Shown one piece after another: positions 22,065 to 23,284 of a stretch of DNA of 23,284 nt (position 1 is the first letter of the stretch; the number at the start of each line of letters is the position of its first letter). The position numbers and the translations under genes are program-made. The notes under the pieces are model-generated. The model was not told where the DNA came from, ran no database searches, and was given only the letters and a program-made list of their open reading frames with translations. Source of the stretch: a virus; the IMG/VR virus record IMGVR_UViG_3300042882_000911, positions 1-23,284 of that record; one strand, written 5' to 3'.

Positions 22065-22289
22065 CTATGTGATCGAAGCAACCCAAGGCTTCCGGCCCGG
22101 CCTCAAATACACAGAGCCCCCAATGCGGCCCTCCTCGAGCACCCGCTTGATGCTGGATTCCGGAATTAAAATGCGATCCCCGAGGCGGACATGCGGGAAT
22201 GTCCCATCGTAGAGGCGCGACTGAACTGCCGATCTCGACAGGCTCAGGAGCTTGACGAGCTGCGCCGGTGAATAATGCTGCTCGATCAT
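22065..22289 (-). CDS. Excisionase/AlpA-type HTH protein
   Basis: A 74-aa protein: MIEQHYSPAQLVKLLSLSRS, then AVQSRLYDGTFPHVRLGDRI and LIPESSIKRVLEEGR. This is the MerR-like HTH plus wing (helix-17 type) seen in excisionases and small phage activators. The ATG at 22289 overlaps the upstream stop by ATGA, so a longer upstream start is rejected. Without an integrase in view it is better treated as a regulator than as an excisionase. Confidence 0.8.
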   Translation of the reverse strand: MIEQHYSPAQLVKLLSLSRSAVQSRLYDGTFPHVRLGDRILIPESSIKRVLEEGRIGGSVYLRPGRKPWVASIT

Positions 22290-22393
22290 TCCCCGATCCT
22301 CCAGGCTACGAGAGCCAAAAAAGCCGCAGGCCCGAGGGCGCAAAACGCCTCCCAGGTCCAAGTAATGTAGTGGATGGCATCAGGGGTGATCAT
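22286..22393 (-). CDS. 35-aa single-span membrane microprotein
   Basis: A 35-codon gene with ATGA overlaps at both ends. The product has a polar N-terminus and a hydrophobic segment (about 15-32, AFCALGPAAFLALVAWRI), one probable membrane span. No family. It is in the first coupled block after the regulator, so an early membrane role such as superinfection exclusion is possible, though unproven. Confidence 0.55.
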   Translation of the reverse strand: MITPDAIHYITWTWEAFCALGPAAFLALVAWRIGE

Positions 22394-22536
22394 TTGTCCA
22401 CCTCCACGGAAAACGGCCGCAATCCGAAAATTTCAAAAAAACGCGCCTGCGCAGCCTCCCGGCTCGAGGCGTCCACGTAGTCGCCAAACGGACCCCGAAA
22501 CGGATCCACAGCCCGGCAATAAAAGCGACGGCTCAT
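22390..22536 (-). CDS. 48-aa microprotein
   Basis: A 48-codon gene with ATGA overlaps at both ends. The product contains RRFYCRAVDPFRGPFGDYVD and SREAAQARFFEIFG, a pattern like small phage proteins with a beta-hairpin and one helix. No function is known. Confidence 0.6.
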   Translation of the reverse strand: MSRRFYCRAVDPFRGPFGDYVDASSREAAQARFFEIFGLRPFSVEVDK

Positions 22537-22724
22537 AGTTGACCTCCATGATTCCCGACAACATCAGACTTTGTCTGACCGTCAGGGCGCAAAAAACGCA
22601 GCAACGCTAAACGCACCACATCAGAATTGCTGCACAAACGCCGCTTGGCTTCGTCGGCCAGCAGCCCACCGAGCGTCTCAGGGAGTCGCGCAGAGAGTTT
22701 TATTTCTTTATTTGATGTTTTCAT
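22533..22724 (-). CDS. Ribbon-helix-helix regulator, leftward gene
   Basis: A 63-aa protein with the ribbon-helix-helix pattern: KEIKLSARLPETLGGLLADE (beta strand and helix A), then SNSDVVRLALLRFL (helix B). It is a dimeric DNA-binding fold of the Arc/CopG/MetJ type. It is the first gene of the long leftward operon and is transcribed away from another RHH gene. One of the two 13-bp palindromes lies 15 bp upstream of its ATG, suggesting self-repression or cross-repression. The C-terminal tail (DGQTKSDVVGNHGGQL) is encoded by DNA holding a third, weaker palindrome. Confidence 0.8.
   Translation of the reverse strand: MKTSNKEIKLSARLPETLGGLLADEAKRRLCSNSDVVRLALLRFLRPDGQTKSDVVGNHGGQL
22564..22578. 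promoter_or_regulatory. Possible third, degenerate operator
   Basis: TCAGACTTTGTCTGA is an inverted repeat with 6-base arms and a 3-base centre, inside the leftward RHH gene. Its 13-bp core matches the intergenic palindromes at 9 of 13 positions. Confidence 0.3.
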
Positions 22725-22739
22725 CTTTGCCGACCTTGT

Positions 22740-22752
22740 CCGACAATGTCGG
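22740..22752. promoter_or_regulatory. Operator palindrome, left copy
   Basis: CCGACAATGTCGG, a perfect palindrome around one central A, 15 bp upstream of the leftward RHH start. A direct repeat of CCGAC begins 10 bp away at 22730, giving an extra half-site on the same helical face. Confidence 0.75.
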
Positions 22753-22800
22753 GTATGTCAAGTAGGGAATAATACTTATTTGCAACCCGCCCTTTTGTGT

Positions 22801-22813
22801 CCGACACTGTCGG
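22801..22813. promoter_or_regulatory. Operator palindrome, right copy
   Basis: CCGACACTGTCGG, identical to the left copy except at the central base. It ends 7 bp before the ATG of the rightward RHH gene and would cover that gene's leader. Confidence 0.75.
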
Positions 22814-22820
22814 GGTGAAA

Positions 22821-23132
22821 ATGCTAAAAACTAAAAAAATCGATGTTCGTTTAGATCAAGAGCTTTTCGATTTGGTTGACAATTACGCAAAATCTTCGCG
22901 CCTCAGCCGTGCTCAAGTAGTAGAGCGGGCCTTATTACAATTATTTGGACGGCCTGTAATGGATAACCCAATTACCCAGGGAAACGCCGCGCCCCTCAAA
23001 TCTTCGCAAAAATCATCAAGCAAACCGTCCAATGTCTCCCCTCCTGTTGGTGCCGAAATAGCGACTATCAACGAACCTTTAGACTCTGGGTCCGCGCCAG
23101 CGAGACGCCCGAGCTCCCGCCAGGCTGGTTAG
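22821..23132 (+). CDS. Ribbon-helix-helix regulator, rightward gene
   Basis: A 103-aa protein from the ATG at 22821, the only plus-strand gene. KKIDVRLDQELFDLVDNYAK and SSRLSRAQVVERALLQLFG form the RHH domain (about 4-45). The remainder is a Ser/Pro-rich, probably disordered tail. A GTG at 22797 would begin inside the right palindrome and is rejected. The coding DNA is visibly more AT-rich at its start than the leftward operon and uses more A/T-ending codons, suggesting a separate history. Divergence from the other RHH gene and shared operators suggest a repressor or switch protein. An antitoxin is possible, but no toxin gene is next to it. Confidence 0.8.
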   Translation: MLKTKKIDVRLDQELFDLVDNYAKSSRLSRAQVVERALLQLFGRPVMDNPITQGNAAPLKSSQKSSSKPSNVSPPVGAEIATINEPLDSGSAPARRPSSRQAG

Positions 23133-23150
23133 CCGAGGTAATCCACATCG

Positions 23151-23284
23151 CCAGCCACCAGCCACCAGCCACCAGCCACCAGCCACCAGCCACCAGCCAC
23201 CAGCCACCAGCCACCAGCCACCAGCCACCAGCCACCAGCCACCAGCCACCAGCCACCAGCCACCAGCCACCAGCCACCAGCCAC
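23151..23284. repeat. 7-bp tandem array, GCTGGTGG on the minus strand
   Basis: The unit CCACCAG is repeated without error: 18 complete copies (23155-23280) plus partial units at each end, running off the right edge. Each unit with the next base reads GCTGGTGG on the minus strand, the E. coli Chi octamer, so there are 18 overlapping copies. It is the last feature and could continue outside the window. Heptad-coded frames in it are not genes. Confidence 0.95.

Larger units (their letters stand above)
22725..22820. promoter_or_regulatory. Divergent control region between the two RHH genes
   Basis: A 96-bp spacer. It holds a palindrome near each gene and, on the minus strand, a perfect TTGACA (22761-22756) with the left palindrome just downstream, so binding there would block RNA polymerase. 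A -10 box is not clear. On the plus strand TAATAC (22770-22775) could be a -10 for the rightward gene. Confidence 0.55.

Noticed and set aside
22797-22820. GTG start at 22797 for the rightward RHH gene
   Set aside because: The first codons would be the operator palindrome itself; the ATG at 22821 begins directly before the RHH strand.
22533-23132. Toxin-antitoxin module from the RHH genes
   Set aside because: Both genes encode RHH DNA-binding proteins; neither has a neighbouring toxin-like gene on its own strand.
23068-23277. Frames encoding Trp/Gly heptapeptide repeats
   Set aside because: They are produced by the 7-bp tandem repeat being open in several frames, with no gene signals.
23151-23284. 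Tandem array as a CRISPR
   Set aside because: The repeat is 7 bp with no spacers and no cas genes are present.

Overview
The window looks like part of a tailed double-stranded DNA bacteriophage or prophage. It carries a complete head module (large terminase, scaffold, SU10-type major capsid protein, portal, adaptor), fibre and stalk proteins, a lysis cassette and a replication set (DnaB-type helicase, replication initiator, DEDDh exonuclease). The host cannot be named from the sequence. No integrase, tRNA, rRNA, CRISPR array, insertion sequence or reverse transcriptase was found, so lysogeny is only suggested by the regulatory genes.

Layout: every gene but one is on the minus strand, so transcription runs from high to low coordinates. 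At the right end (22.5-23.1 kb) two ribbon-helix-helix regulators diverge around a spacer with two near-identical 13-bp palindromes. A 7-bp tandem repeat runs off the right edge. From 22.5 to 17.2 kb lies an early region: two microproteins, an excisionase-type HTH protein, a larger HTH protein, small unknowns, exonuclease, initiator and helicase. From 17.2 to 16.1 kb there is a cluster of small unknown genes leading into the large terminase (14.4-16.1 kb). A second small HTH gene and two small genes follow, one ending in an SSB-like tail. A non-coding gap at 13.6-13.7 kb holds two short tandem arrays. Next come scaffold, major capsid protein, a probable terminator, a small membrane protein, portal and adaptor (7.8-13.6 kb), then fibre and stalk proteins (4.0-7.8 kb). 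The lysis cassette is at 2.9-3.9 kb, followed by a metallophosphoesterase and a winged-helix protein. A large virion protein runs off the left edge.

The genes are packed very tightly. About twenty junctions are 4-base ATGA stop/start overlaps, which fixes many start codons and reveals genes as short as 31 codons. Shine-Dalgarno sequences are mostly absent; several genes that are not coupled have C-run then A-rich leaders instead. The most unusual items are the paired RHH regulators with mirrored operators, the 7-bp array that spells overlapping Chi octamers, the helically phased 10-bp array before the scaffold gene, and a recurrent TTGACA-N9-AT-rich element before three genes.
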